Assembly (NCBI GenBank): GCA_965213845.1
Contig: CBDCAI010000013.1
Location: 1-64,000 of the forward strand
DNA: 64,000 nt
Reading direction: 5' to 3'
Origin: JBBROS01 sp965213845
GTDB taxonomy: Bacteria; Pseudomonadota; Alphaproteobacteria; Acetobacterales; Acetobacteraceae
Both the position numbers and the translations under genes were made by a program. Positions 27,932-37,613 of the stretch are shown piece by piece. The stretch's first letter is position 1. Each line of letters starts with the position of its first letter. A model generated the notes under the pieces. It was not told where the DNA came from. It saw only the letters and a list, made by a program, of their open reading frames with translations, and did no database searches.

Positions 27932-27953
27932 CGCCGGCCCCTAGATGGGCGCC

Positions 27954-28775
27954 ATGCCATTCACGCTTGCTCAGGTCTCGGACAGCCATCTCGGGGCCCG
28001 GACCACCTTGTTCCGCACCAACTTCGACCGGGTCGCACACGCGCTGGAGGCGGTCCGGCCCGACCTCGTCGTCGCCAGCGGCGATGTCAGCCTGGACGGG
28101 GCGGACCATGAGGCCGACCTGGCGCTGGCCGCCGCCTACTTCGCCCGGCTGCCCGCCCCTGTGCACGCCATCCCCGGCAACCACGACGTGGGCGACCACC
28201 CCGACCGCGCCCCGAAGCAGCCCGTGAACGACGACCGGCTCGACCGGTTCCGCCGCACCATGGGCCCGGACCGCTGGGTGATCGACCGCGACAACTGGCG
28301 GCTGATCGGGCTCGACAGCCAGATCATGGGCGCCCACCCCGCCGAGGCGGCGCAGGCCCGGATGATCGAGAACGCGCTGGACACGCTGGGCGACCGTCGC
28401 CTGGCCGTGTTCATCCACAAGCCCTTCTTCGCCGAGGACCCCGCCGAGCCGATGTTCGACTACTGGTCCGTCCCGCCTTTCGCCCGGGCGCCGCTGCGGC
28501 CGTTGATGGCGCATCCCGCCCTGCGACTGGTCGCGTCCGGGCACCTGCATGTGTATCACGAGGCGATGCGCGGCCCGGTCCGCTACGCCTGGGCGCCGTC
28601 GGCCGCCTTCGTCGTCGCGCCGGACGAACAGCCCGGCCTGCCCGGCAGCCGCCCAACCGCCATCCTCGTGCACCGCTTCACCGGGGACGTGGTCGAGACC
28701 GAGCTGCTGGAGCCGCCCGGCATGGAGCGGCCGTTCATCCACGACATCCGCGACCAGACCTATCCGGCGGCCTGA
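27954..28775 (+). CDS. Metallophosphodiesterase (CpdA/GpdQ-like)
   Basis: A 273-aa calcineurin-like phosphoesterase. Dinuclear metal motifs in order: QVSDSHLG, VASGDVSLDG, IPGNHDVGDHP, FIHKPFF and ASGHLHVYHE. These define class III cyclic nucleotide phosphodiesterases (CpdA) and the related glycerophosphodiesterase GpdQ. It ends 3 nt before the ATPase gene of a CUT1 transporter, so it is almost surely in that operon, which favours an organophosphate diester substrate over cAMP (inference). An in-frame ATG at 27945 is an alternative start. Confidence 0.88.
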   Translation: MPFTLAQVSDSHLGARTTLFRTNFDRVAHALEAVRPDLVVASGDVSLDGADHEADLALAAAYFARLPAPVHAIPGNHDVGDHPDRAPKQPVNDDRLDRFRRTMGPDRWVIDRDNWRLIGLDSQIMGAHPAEAAQARMIENALDTLGDRRLAVFIHKPFFAEDPAEPMFDYWSVPPFARAPLRPLMAHPALRLVASGHLHVYHEAMRGPVRYAWAPSAAFVVAPDEQPGLPGSRPTAILVHRFTGDVVETELLEPPGMERPFIHDIRDQTYPAA

Positions 28776-28778
28776 CCC

Positions 28779-29920
<1,142 letters not shown>

Positions 29921-29924
<4 letters not shown>

Positions 29925-30793
29925 GGAGGGGCGCCTGGGCGGGCCTGCTGATGGCGGCGCCGGCCGTCGTCGGCTTGGCGGTGCTGCTGCTGGTGCCCAC
30001 GGCCGCGGTGCTCGTGCTGTCGCTGACGGACCTGGAGCTGGGCGGGCCGCCCTTGCGCTGGATCGGGCTGGCCAACTTCGCGGAGCTGCTGGACGATCCC
30101 GGGTTCCGCATCGCGCTGCGGAACACGCTCGTCTACGTGGCGTCCGTCTTGCCGCTCTCGGTCGGGCTCGGGCTGGGGCTGGCCTTGCTGATCGAGGGTG
30201 GGGCACGGGGCAAGGCTTTGTTCCGGGCGGTGTTCTTCCTGCCGGTCGTGTCCCTGCTGGTCTCGATGGCGACCGCCTGGGAGTACCTGCTGCACCCGAC
30301 GATCGGGCCGGTGAACCAGGTGCTGCACCGGCTGGGCATCGCGCCGGTCAACTGGCTCGGCTCATCGGACTGGGTGCTGACCTCGCTCTGCCTGATCGGG
30401 GTGTGGGAGAACCTGGGGTACGTCGTGGTGCTGTTCCTGGCCGGGCTGACCGCGATCCCGCCCGAGCTGCGGGCGGCGGCCGAAACGGACGGGGCCGCCC
30501 GCGCGTGGGACCGGTTCTGGCTCGTCACCTGGCCCATGCTCGGCCCGACCACGCTGTTCGTCGTCACCATCACCGCCATCCGCTGCCTGCGCGTGTTCGA
30601 TACGGTCGCGACGCTCACGAAGGGTGGCCCGAACAAGGCCAGCGAGGTGCTGCTGCACGAGATGTATCTCGAGGGCTTCACCTATTTCCGCATCGGCTAC
30701 TCGGCCGCCATCACCGTCGTGTTCCTGGCCGTGGTGCTCGGGCTCGTGCTGCTCCAGACCCGCGTGCTGGAGCGGCGGGTGCACTACGGATGA
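29921..30793 (+). CDS. ABC transporter permease, UgpA/MalF type
   Basis: A 290-aa inner-membrane protein with six predicted transmembrane segments. The ATPase-coupling EAA loop is ELRAAAETDGAARAWDRFWL followed by VTWPMLGPTTLF. ATG overlaps the ATPase stop in ATGA, and the end overlaps the second permease likewise. Belongs with the genes on either side to one importer. Confidence 0.92.
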
Positions 30794-31620
30794 CCCGCTC
30801 TCTTGTGGCCGACCTGCCCCGCCTCGCGTTGCTCACGCTCGCGGCGCTGCTCGTGCTCGCGCCCTACCTCTTCATGCTGTCCGCCTCGGTGAAGCCCGGG
30901 GGCGAGATCTTCCAGGCCTCGCTCGAGCTGTGGCCCCGGCATTTCTACGGCGTCGAGAACTACCGCAAGGCGCTCACCGCCGTGCCGCTGCTGCGCTTCA
31001 TGCTCAACGGCGCGCTGGTGTGCGCCGTGCTGCTGGTGCTGCAGCTGCTCTTTGCCGTGCCCTGCGCGTATGCGCTGGCCAAGCTGCGCTGGCCGGGCCG
31101 CGACCTCGTGTTCGCGCTGGTGCTGCTGGGCCTGCTGATCCCGGCCCACGTGCCGGCGCTGCCGCTGTACGTGGCCTTCGCCCGGCTCGGCATCCTCGAC
31201 ACCTACGCGGCACTGACGGCGCCCTTTGCGGTCTCGGTGTTTGCCATTTTCATGTTCCGCCAGGCCTTCAAGGCCCTGCCGGACGAGCTGATCCAGGCCG
31301 CCCGGCTCGACGGCATGGGCGAGCTCGGCATCGTCTGGCGCGTCATCCTGCCGAACGCCTGGCCCACCGCCACGGCCTTCGCGACCTTCAGCGTGGTGGC
31401 GCATTGGAACGACCTGTTCTGGCCGCTGATCGTCGTTCAGACGGAAGCGATGGCGACCCCCGCGCTGGGTGTCCTGTTCTTCCGCGCCGAGGAGGGCGGC
31501 AACGACATCGGCGCGCTGATGGCCGCCAGCGTCATCACCACCGCCCCCATGGTCGCGGCCTTCCTTCTGGCCCAACGCCGCTTCATCCAGGGCATCGCCA
31601 CCGCCGGCCTCAAAGGCTGA
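30790..31620 (+). CDS. ABC transporter permease, UgpE/MalG type
   Basis: A 276-aa permease, second half of the membrane channel. EAA loop: ELIQAARLDGMGELGIVWRV then ILPNAWPTATAF. Six transmembrane segments; the C-terminus QRRFIQGIATAGLKG is typical of MalG-type subunits. Starts in a 4-nt overlap with the first permease; the binding-protein gene follows after 11 nt. Confidence 0.92.
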   Translation: MTRSLVADLPRLALLTLAALLVLAPYLFMLSASVKPGGEIFQASLELWPRHFYGVENYRKALTAVPLLRFMLNGALVCAVLLVLQLLFAVPCAYALAKLRWPGRDLVFALVLLGLLIPAHVPALPLYVAFARLGILDTYAALTAPFAVSVFAIFMFRQAFKALPDELIQAARLDGMGELGIVWRVILPNAWPTATAFATFSVVAHWNDLFWPLIVVQTEAMATPALGVLFFRAEEGGNDIGALMAASVITTAPMVAAFLLAQRRFIQGIATAGLKG

Positions 31621-31631
31621 AAGGAACCCCC

Positions 31632-32909
31632 ATGTTCACCCGCCGCACCCTGCTCGCCGCCCCGTTCGCCGTCCCCTTGGCCGCCCCGTTCCTGTCGCGC
31701 CCGGGCCGCGCCCAGGCTCCCACCGAGCTGGTCGTCCACTACCCCATGCCGGCCTTCTTCAAGGACGTGATGGACCAGGTGGCCACCGCCTTCCAGAAGG
31801 AGAACCCGGGCATCGCCATCCGCTTCCCCGCACCCTCGCCCACCTACGAGGACGGGCTGCAGCAGGTCATCCGCCAGGCCGCCACAGGCGGCCTGCCGGA
31901 CATCAGCTTCCAGGGCCTCAACCGCCTCCGCTTCCTGGCCGAGCGGAGCATCCTGGTCGACCTCGCCCCCTTCCTGGGCCACGAGGGCGACCCGGCGAAG
32001 GCGGGCTGGACGCCGGGCATCCTCGATCTGGCGAAGGTTGGCGGCAGGCAGGTCGGCCTGACGTTCTCCGCCAGCAACCCGATCACCTACTACAACGCGG
32101 CCCTGGTGCGCCGGGCCGGCGGCGACCCCGACCGCTTCCCCACCGATTGGGACGGCGTGCTGGCGCTGGCCGCCCGCATCGCGGCCCTGGGCGACGGCAT
32201 CAGCAGCATGCACTACCGCTGGCCCGGCGACGACTGGATGTTCTCCGCCCTGCTGTACGGCTACGGCGGCCAGATGCTGAGTTCCGACGAGAAGACGGCA
32301 GCCTTCGGCGAGCCCGGCCTGAAGGCGCTCACGTTGCTCGACCGCATGGTCAAGGACGGCAAGATGCCGCCGCTGACGACCGAAGCCGCGTTCCAGGCCT
32401 TCTATGCCGGCAAGATGGGCATCGTCATGGGCACCACCGCGTATATCGGCCAATTCCAGAAGTCGATCGGCCCGGATGTGGAGCTGCGGACCACCCGGAT
32501 GCCCATCATCACCCCGGGCGGCAAGCTGCCCACCGGCGGCAACGCCGTGGTGATGCTGACCAAGGACCCCGCCCGGCAGGACGCCGCCTGGCGCTTCATG
32601 CGCTTCGCCGCCGGCCCCGTCGGCCAGACCATCATGGTCCGCGGCACCGGCTACGTCCCCAGCAACACCCTCACCCTCGACGACGACCGCTATCTCGGCG
32701 CCTTCTACCGCGAAAACCCGCTGTTCCGCCCCGCCGAGCAGCAGATCCCCCTCATGCAGCCCTGGTACGCCTTCCCCGGCAGCAACGGCGTCCGCATCAC
32801 CCAGACCATCGTCGACAACTGCGCCCGCATCGTCGAGCAACGCGCCACCCCGCAACAAGTCCTCACCGACATCACAGCCGAGGTGCAGCGCCTGCTGCCC
32901 CGGGGGTGA
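31632..32909 (+). CDS. ABC transporter substrate-binding protein, CUT1 (SBP family 1)
   Basis: A 425-aa periplasmic binding protein with a twin-Arg-like signal (MFTRRTLLAAPFAVPLAAPF, cleavage near RAQA). Mature part begins PTELVVHYPMPAFFKDVMDQ, with family pattern AFQKENPGIAIRF, YNAALVRRAGGDPDRFPTDW and TGGNAVVMLTKDPARQDAAW. Last gene of the phosphodiesterase-ATPase-permease-permease-SBP operon. The family covers sugars, glycerol-3-phosphate and its diesters; with the phosphodiesterase and PhoB-like box, an organophosphate ligand is a reasonable guess. Confidence 0.9.
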   Translation: MFTRRTLLAAPFAVPLAAPFLSRPGRAQAPTELVVHYPMPAFFKDVMDQVATAFQKENPGIAIRFPAPSPTYEDGLQQVIRQAATGGLPDISFQGLNRLRFLAERSILVDLAPFLGHEGDPAKAGWTPGILDLAKVGGRQVGLTFSASNPITYYNAALVRRAGGDPDRFPTDWDGVLALAARIAALGDGISSMHYRWPGDDWMFSALLYGYGGQMLSSDEKTAAFGEPGLKALTLLDRMVKDGKMPPLTTEAAFQAFYAGKMGIVMGTTAYIGQFQKSIGPDVELRTTRMPIITPGGKLPTGGNAVVMLTKDPARQDAAWRFMRFAAGPVGQTIMVRGTGYVPSNTLTLDDDRYLGAFYRENPLFRPAEQQIPLMQPWYAFPGSNGVRITQTIVDNCARIVEQRATPQQVLTDITAEVQRLLPRG

Positions 32910-33040
32910 GATCACGCGGGTTCAGTTTGAACGTGGTCCCTTGACGGCTTCCCGTCCCGCGTGACGTTAAGTCGGGCAGGGGCCGTGCCATGATCCCACC
33001 AGGACGCGTCAAGGCCAGGCACATCGCATTCGACGGGGTA

Positions 33041-33094
33041 GAGGCGCTCGCGGACCTGCATCTCCGGCTGCTCGCGTTCCCCGAGGTCGAACCC
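33041..33094 (-). pseudogene. Possible VapB antitoxin C-terminal remnant, opposite strand to vapC
   Basis: The minus strand reads GFDLGEREQPEMQVRERL. The EREQPEMQ.RE.L end is characteristic of the last residues of VapB antitoxins that partner the VapC type found next to it. But this fragment points away from vapC, has no start and no stop at the usual place, so if real it is an inverted scrap. The short length allows chance resemblance. Confidence 0.35.
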
Positions 33095-33109
33095 TGACGG
33101 CTTGCCACC

Positions 33110-33471
33110 ATGCTCGATACGAATGTCTGTATCCGGGTGCTTCGCAGCCGAGACCCGGTCCTGCGCAGGCGCTTCATCGCCGAGGCCGGAACGCTGTGCA
33201 TCTCCACCGTGGTGCCGAAGGAACCGCTGCATGGCGCAGCCAAGTCCCGGCAGCCGTCTCGGCCTTCGATGCGGAGGCCGCGGCTCACGCCGGGGACATT
33301 CGGGCGGCGCTCGAGCGGCAGGGCATGGTGATCGGCAGCTACGATCTGATGATCGCCGGGCATGCACCGAGCCGCAACCTGACGCTCGTCACGAGCAACC
33401 TGGGAGAGTTCCGCAGGGTGGACGGCCTCCGTTCCGAGGATTGGACGATCACCGGATCCCCGCCCGCATGA
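33110..33471 (+). pseudogene. vapC: Broken VapC (PIN-domain) ribonuclease toxin gene
   Basis: The first frame reads MLDTNVCIRVLRSRDPVLRR and FIAEAGTLCISTVVPKEPLHGAAKSR, the N-terminal half of VapC with its first acidic residue (LDTN). The reading then shifts frame near 33245 and resumes as FDAEAAAHAGDIRAALERQG, IGSYDLMIAGHAPSRNLTLV and TSNLGEFRRVDGLRSEDW, the C-terminal half including the IGSYDLMIAGHA and TSN acidic-site motifs. About 20 residues between the halves are also missing. So the toxin carries both an internal deletion and a frameshift and cannot be made intact. It sits between two convergent transporter operons. Confidence 0.8.
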
Positions 33472-34249
33472 AGCTCTGCACGAACTGGCGCTGAAAGATC
33501 AGGAAGGCCAGCAGCAGCGGCGCCGCCGTCATCAGCGTGGCCGCCGTCACGATGCTCCAGTCGATCCCCTGGTCCGTGCTGGCGAACACCGCGAGGCCGA
33601 CGGTCAGCGGCCGTGTGGCGACGGAGTTGCTGACCACCAGCGGCCAGAGGAAGTTGTTCCAGTGATAGCTGACCGACACCAGGCCGTACGCCACGTAGGT
33701 GGGCCGGGCCAATGGCACATAGACCCGCCAGATCCGCGCGAGCAGCCCGCTGCCCTCCAGCCGCGCCGCGTCCTCCAGCTCCTGCGGGACCTGGCGGAAG
33801 GCCTGGCGCAGCAGGAAGATGCCGAACGCCGAGCCCAGATAGGGCAGCGCGATGCCCAGGATGCTGTCCACCAGCCCCAGCATCGCCAGCCCCCGGTAGT
33901 TCGCCACCAGCAGCACGTCGGGCATGATCATCAGCTGCAGCAGCATCAGCGCGAACAGCGTGTCCCGCCCGCGGAACCGCAGCCGCGCGAAGGCGAAGGC
34001 CGCCGGGGTGCACAGCAGGAATTGCGCCGCCAGGATCAGGGTCACGAGCAGGAAAGTGTTCAGCAGGTAGCGCGGGAAGGGCGCCGCCTCCCAGGCGTGC
34101 ACCAGGTTCTCCGTCGTCCAGGGCGCCAGCAGGTCGAACCGTGTGGCGTTCGCCGAGGGGTGCAACGCCGCCCACACCGCATACAGCAACGGCGCCACCC
34201 ATAGCAGGCCCAGCAGCCAGGCGCCCACGACCTCCAGCCGCCGCATCAT
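33449..34249 (-). CDS. ABC transporter permease, UgpE/MalG type (second operon)
   Basis: A 266-aa six-span permease. EAA loop ELEDAARLEGSGLLARIWRV followed by YVPLARPTYVAY; C-terminus FQRQFVQSFMRAGIR. ATG 34249 is preceded by GAGG at 11 nt; a GTG at 34258 is in frame. Its 3' end overlaps the tail of the vapC remnant on the other strand, showing the remnant is old or that the junction formed right at the operon end. Confidence 0.9.
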   Translation of the reverse strand: MMRRLEVVGAWLLGLLWVAPLLYAVWAALHPSANATRFDLLAPWTTENLVHAWEAAPFPRYLLNTFLLVTLILAAQFLLCTPAAFAFARLRFRGRDTLFALMLLQLMIMPDVLLVANYRGLAMLGLVDSILGIALPYLGSAFGIFLLRQAFRQVPQELEDAARLEGSGLLARIWRVYVPLARPTYVAYGLVSVSYHWNNFLWPLVVSNSVATRPLTVGLAVFASTDQGIDWSIVTAATLMTAAPLLLAFLIFQRQFVQSFMRAGIR

Positions 34250-34262
34250 CGCCGGCACACCC

Positions 34263-35138
34263 TCATCGGTAATGCACCCGGCGCCCGAGCACGCCGAACT
34301 GCACCGCCGCCGCCCCGGCCAGGATCGCCAGCAGCACCACCGTCAGCGCCGCCGCGAGACCCGTGTCGCGGTAGCGGAACCCGGTCTCGTACACATAGTA
34401 AAGCAACAGGTTCGTGCTGTTGTCCGGCCCGCCCCGCGTCATCACCACCACATGGTCCACCAGCCGGAACGCGTTGATGACGGCGTTCACCACCACGAAC
34501 AGGGTGGTCGGCATCAGCAGCGGCAGCACCACGCGCCACAAGATCGTCCAGCGCCCGGCCCCCTCCAACGCCGCCGCCTCGCGCAGGGCGGGCGGAATCG
34601 CCTGCAGGCCGGCCAGGTAGAAGATCATGAAGAACCCGGCCTCCTTCCACACCGCCACCGCCATCATGGCGGGCAGCGCCAGCGCCGGGTCGCCGAGCCA
34701 GCTGTGCCGCCCGAGCCCCACCAGGTGCCCCAACTGGTCCAGCAGCCCGTAATCCGGCGTGTAGAAGAACAGCCAGACGTTCGCCACCGCGATCATCGGC
34801 AGCATCGTGGGCGTGAAATACGCCAGGCGCAGCGCCGCCCGACCCGGCAGCCGGCTGTCCACAGCCAAGGCCATGGCCAGTGCCAGCCCCACGCTCAGCG
34901 GGATCGTGACTGCGGCATAGGCGGCGTTGTTCCACAGCGCCTGCCAGAACACCGGGTCCTCAACCATGGCGCGATACTGATCGAGCCCCACGAAGCGCGC
35001 CGCCCGGTCGCCCCGCGGCGTGCTGTACAGGCTCTCCAGCAGCGTCGCGACCGCCGGGACATGCGTGAAGCCCGCCAGCAGCACGACCGCCGGCAGCACC
35101 AGCAGCCAGCCCTGTAGCGCCTCCGGCCGCCCCGGCAT
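34263..35138 (-). CDS. ABC transporter permease, UgpA/MalF type (second operon)
   Basis: A 291-aa six-span permease. Begins MPGRPEALQGWLLVLPAVVL; EAA loop ALREAAALEGAGRWTILWRV then VLPLLMPTTLF. The gene lies 20 nt after the binding-protein gene and 13 nt before the MalG-type partner. Part of the complete ATPase-SBP-permease-permease importer 33449-37521. Confidence 0.92.
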   Translation of the reverse strand: MPGRPEALQGWLLVLPAVVLLAGFTHVPAVATLLESLYSTPRGDRAARFVGLDQYRAMVEDPVFWQALWNNAAYAAVTIPLSVGLALAMALAVDSRLPGRAALRLAYFTPTMLPMIAVANVWLFFYTPDYGLLDQLGHLVGLGRHSWLGDPALALPAMMAVAVWKEAGFFMIFYLAGLQAIPPALREAAALEGAGRWTILWRVVLPLLMPTTLFVVVNAVINAFRLVDHVVVMTRGGPDNSTNLLLYYVYETGFRYRDTGLAAALTVVLLAILAGAAAVQFGVLGRRVHYR

Positions 35139-35158
35139 CCCGGCCCTGCCCCGCTCGA

Positions 35159-36442
35159 CTACTGGTACGACCGCAGCAGCCGCGTGCCCGTGGCCTGCGC
35201 CTCCGCCAGGGCCGGGGCGGCCTGCTTGCGGCCGGTCAGCACCGCCTCCAGCGCCGTGTTCAGCGCCTGGGTCACGCGCTGGTTGTCGTGCGTCGACAGC
35301 TCCGGCACCGCGAACTGCAGCTGGTCGCGCGCCACCGCGGCCTCGGGGAAGCCGGCCACATGGGCCTTCATGCGCGGCGTCTCCCAGGCGTCCGGCCGCA
35401 CGGCGACATAGCCGGTGTCGATGCCCCACTGCGCCGCCCGCTCGGGCGTCGTGACCCAGCGCAGGAACTGCAGCGCCGCGGTGCGCTGTGCCGGGCTGGC
35501 TGCGGCGAACAGATGGAAGTTGCCGCCCCCCGTCGGCGTCCCGCGCCGCACCCCCTGCGGCAGCATCGCCACCCCGAACGGCATCTTGGCGTTGTTGCGG
35601 ATGTTCGACAGGTTGCCCGTGGTGGTCCAGATCATGCCGGCCCGCCCCTCCAGGAAGTCGCGCGGCGTCGTCGCCCATTCCACGAGGCCGGGCGGCGTGG
35701 CGCCCGAGGCCTGCAGCCCCTGCCAGTAGGTCAATGCACTCAACGAGGCCGGGCTGTCGAACGAGACCTGCGTGCCGTCGGCGTTGGCCAGCATCCCGCC
35801 CGCCTGCGCCTGCAACGCCTGGAACAGCCAATAGGAAAATCCCGTCGCCGGGATCAGCGTGCCCCACCGCTCGCCCGGCTTGCTGATCCTCGCCGCCATG
35901 GCCGCGTGCTCGGCCCAGTCGGCGGGCGGGCGGGCGGGGTCGAGCCCGGCCTGCTCGAACAGCTGCTTGTTCCAGAACAGCACGATGGTGCTGCGCTGGA
36001 ACGGGATGCCCCAGGTCTGGCCGCCGATCCGGCCATTGGCCAGGAACGCCGGATAGAAGCTGCGCAACCAGGCGCTGTCCTCGGCCGACGTCGCGACGCT
36101 GTCGAACGGCACGATCAGCTTGTCGTCGATCAGCGTGTGGGCATCGACGGCCAGCAGCACCGCCATCGTCGGGCCGTCGCCGCCCTTCAACGCGGTAACC
36201 GCCTTGGTCAACGTGTCCACGTAGCTGCCGGCATAGATCGGCCGCACCCTCACCCCCGGCGTCTCGGCCTCGAAGTCCCTGGCATAGCCGTCGATGATCT
36301 TTGTGATGGGGCCGCCGACCGCGACCGGGAACAGGAAGCTGATCTCCGTCGCCCCCTGCGCGCGGACGATGCCGGGGGTGAACAAAGCCGGGACAGACAA
36401 AGCGGGCGCGGCGGCCAGCACGGTGCGGCGGGTCAGGGTCAT
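35159..36442 (-). CDS. UgpB-like ABC transporter substrate-binding protein
   Basis: A 427-aa periplasmic binding protein with signal MTLTRRTVLAAAPALSVPAL (cleavage near RAQG). Several stretches resemble UgpB, the glycerol-3-phosphate binder: VRPIYAGSYVDTLTKAVTAL (compare the KGSY.ETL region of UgpB), GQTWGIPFQRSTIVLFWNKQ and LFEQAGLDPARPPADW. Ligand specificity is inferred from this. Overlaps the ATPase gene by 4 nt. Confidence 0.88.
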   Translation of the reverse strand: MTLTRRTVLAAAPALSVPALFTPGIVRAQGATEISFLFPVAVGGPITKIIDGYARDFEAETPGVRVRPIYAGSYVDTLTKAVTALKGGDGPTMAVLLAVDAHTLIDDKLIVPFDSVATSAEDSAWLRSFYPAFLANGRIGGQTWGIPFQRSTIVLFWNKQLFEQAGLDPARPPADWAEHAAMAARISKPGERWGTLIPATGFSYWLFQALQAQAGGMLANADGTQVSFDSPASLSALTYWQGLQASGATPPGLVEWATTPRDFLEGRAGMIWTTTGNLSNIRNNAKMPFGVAMLPQGVRRGTPTGGGNFHLFAAASPAQRTAALQFLRWVTTPERAAQWGIDTGYVAVRPDAWETPRMKAHVAGFPEAAVARDQLQFAVPELSTHDNQRVTQALNTALEAVLTGRKQAAPALAEAQATGTRLLRSYQ

Positions 36443-37521
36443 GCGGTGTCTCCCAAACGGCGCGCGTCGGCGCCAAACAGATGCAGGGCGCCGGGCGGCC
36501 AGGCCAGGTGCAGCAGGGTCCCGGGCGTGGGCAGCACGCGCCCCGGCAGGCGCGCCGCCATAAGCGTGCTGCCCACGCGGCAGGTCAGGACCGTGTCGGC
36601 GCCCATGTATTCCGCGGTTTCCATCAGCGCCGGCAGCCCGTCCGGCGCAAGGTGCAGCGACTCCGGCCGGATGCCCGCCTTCACCCCGGTCTGGGCCAGC
36701 ACCGGCCCCTCCGTGCCGGCCGCCACCAGGCCGCCCGGGCCCGGCACCAGCGGCAGCAGGTTCATGGGCGGCTGGCCGATGAACCCGGCGGCGAACGTCG
36801 TCGCGGGCCGGGCATACAGGGCCTCGGGCGTCGCGTCCTGCTCCACCCGGCCGCCCCGCAGCAACACGACCTGGTCCGCCATGCCCATCGCCTCCGTCTG
36901 GTCGTGCGTGACATACAGCATGGTGATGCCCAGCCGCCGCTGCAGCGCCAGGATCTCCCGCCGCATCTCCGCGCGCAGCTGCGCATCGAGGTTCGACAGC
37001 GGCTCGTCCATCAGGCACACCGGCGCCTGCGCCACCACGGCACGGCCCAGCGCCACGCGCTGCTGCTGCCCGCCGCTGAGCTGCCCGGGCTTGCGGTCCA
37101 GCAGCCCCGACAGCCCCAGCATCGCTGTCGCTGCCGCCACCCGCCGCACCCGTTCGGGCCCCGGCACGCGGCGGGCGCGCAGCCCGAACTGGATGTTCTC
37201 CGCCACGGTCAGATGCGGGAACAGCGCGTAGGACTGGAACACCATCGACACGCCGCGCGCCGCGGGCGGCAGCGCCGTCACCTCCCGCGGGCCGATCCAG
37301 ACCCGGCCCGCATCCGCCGTCTCCAGCCCGGCCACGATCCGCAGCAAGGTCGTCTTGCCGCAGCCCGAGGGGCCCAGCAGCACCGCAAACGCCCCCGCCT
37401 CCACCTGCAGGTCGATCCCGTCCAGCACGGCAGCCCCGCCGAACCGCTTGCCCACGCCCTCGATGCGGACAGGCAGGGCCGTCGGCCTGATCGGGTCGGT
37501 GCAGGGCAGGTCATCCGGCAT
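36439..37521 (-). CDS. UgpC-like ABC transporter ATP-binding protein
   Basis: A 360-aa import ATPase with intact Walker A (GPSGCGKTTLL), Q-loop (VFQSYALFPHLTV), signature (LSGGQQQRVALGRA), Walker B (CLMDEPLSNLD) and His switch (VTHDQTEA), plus the C-terminal regulatory domain (about 235-360). Normal UgpC length. First gene of the second CUT1 operon; candidate PhoB repeats lie 36-65 nt upstream. Confidence 0.93.
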   Translation of the reverse strand: MPDDLPCTDPIRPTALPVRIEGVGKRFGGAAVLDGIDLQVEAGAFAVLLGPSGCGKTTLLRIVAGLETADAGRVWIGPREVTALPPAARGVSMVFQSYALFPHLTVAENIQFGLRARRVPGPERVRRVAAATAMLGLSGLLDRKPGQLSGGQQQRVALGRAVVAQAPVCLMDEPLSNLDAQLRAEMRREILALQRRLGITMLYVTHDQTEAMGMADQVVLLRGGRVEQDATPEALYARPATTFAAGFIGQPPMNLLPLVPGPGGLVAAGTEGPVLAQTGVKAGIRPESLHLAPDGLPALMETAEYMGADTVLTCRVGSTLMAARLPGRVLPTPGTLLHLAWPPGALHLFGADARRLGDTA

Positions 37522-37556
37522 CACCCCGCGCCTACGACGCCCGGCGACACGGTGGC

Positions 37557-37585
37557 ATGACGGGCCCGCGACATCTCGATGACAT
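37557..37585 (-). promoter_or_regulatory. Candidate tandem PhoB boxes upstream of the UgpC-like gene
   Basis: Read on the minus strand, three 7-mers follow each other at exact 11-bp spacing: ATGTCAT, ATGTCGC, CCGTCAT, separated by CGAG and GGGC. The first and third each resemble the PhoB half-site CTGTCAT (6 and 6 of 7). This direct-repeat layout, one helical turn apart, is what PhoB uses. The array ends 36 nt before the start codon, leaving room for a -10 element and a short leader. Confidence 0.5.
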
Positions 37586-37613
37586 GGCCGTCCGGCCCCT
37601 TCCCGCTTCGACG

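Noticed and set aside
33110..33331. Intact short VapC toxin
   Set aside because: Only the N-terminal half matches; the C-terminal catalytic half is in another frame, so the gene is broken.
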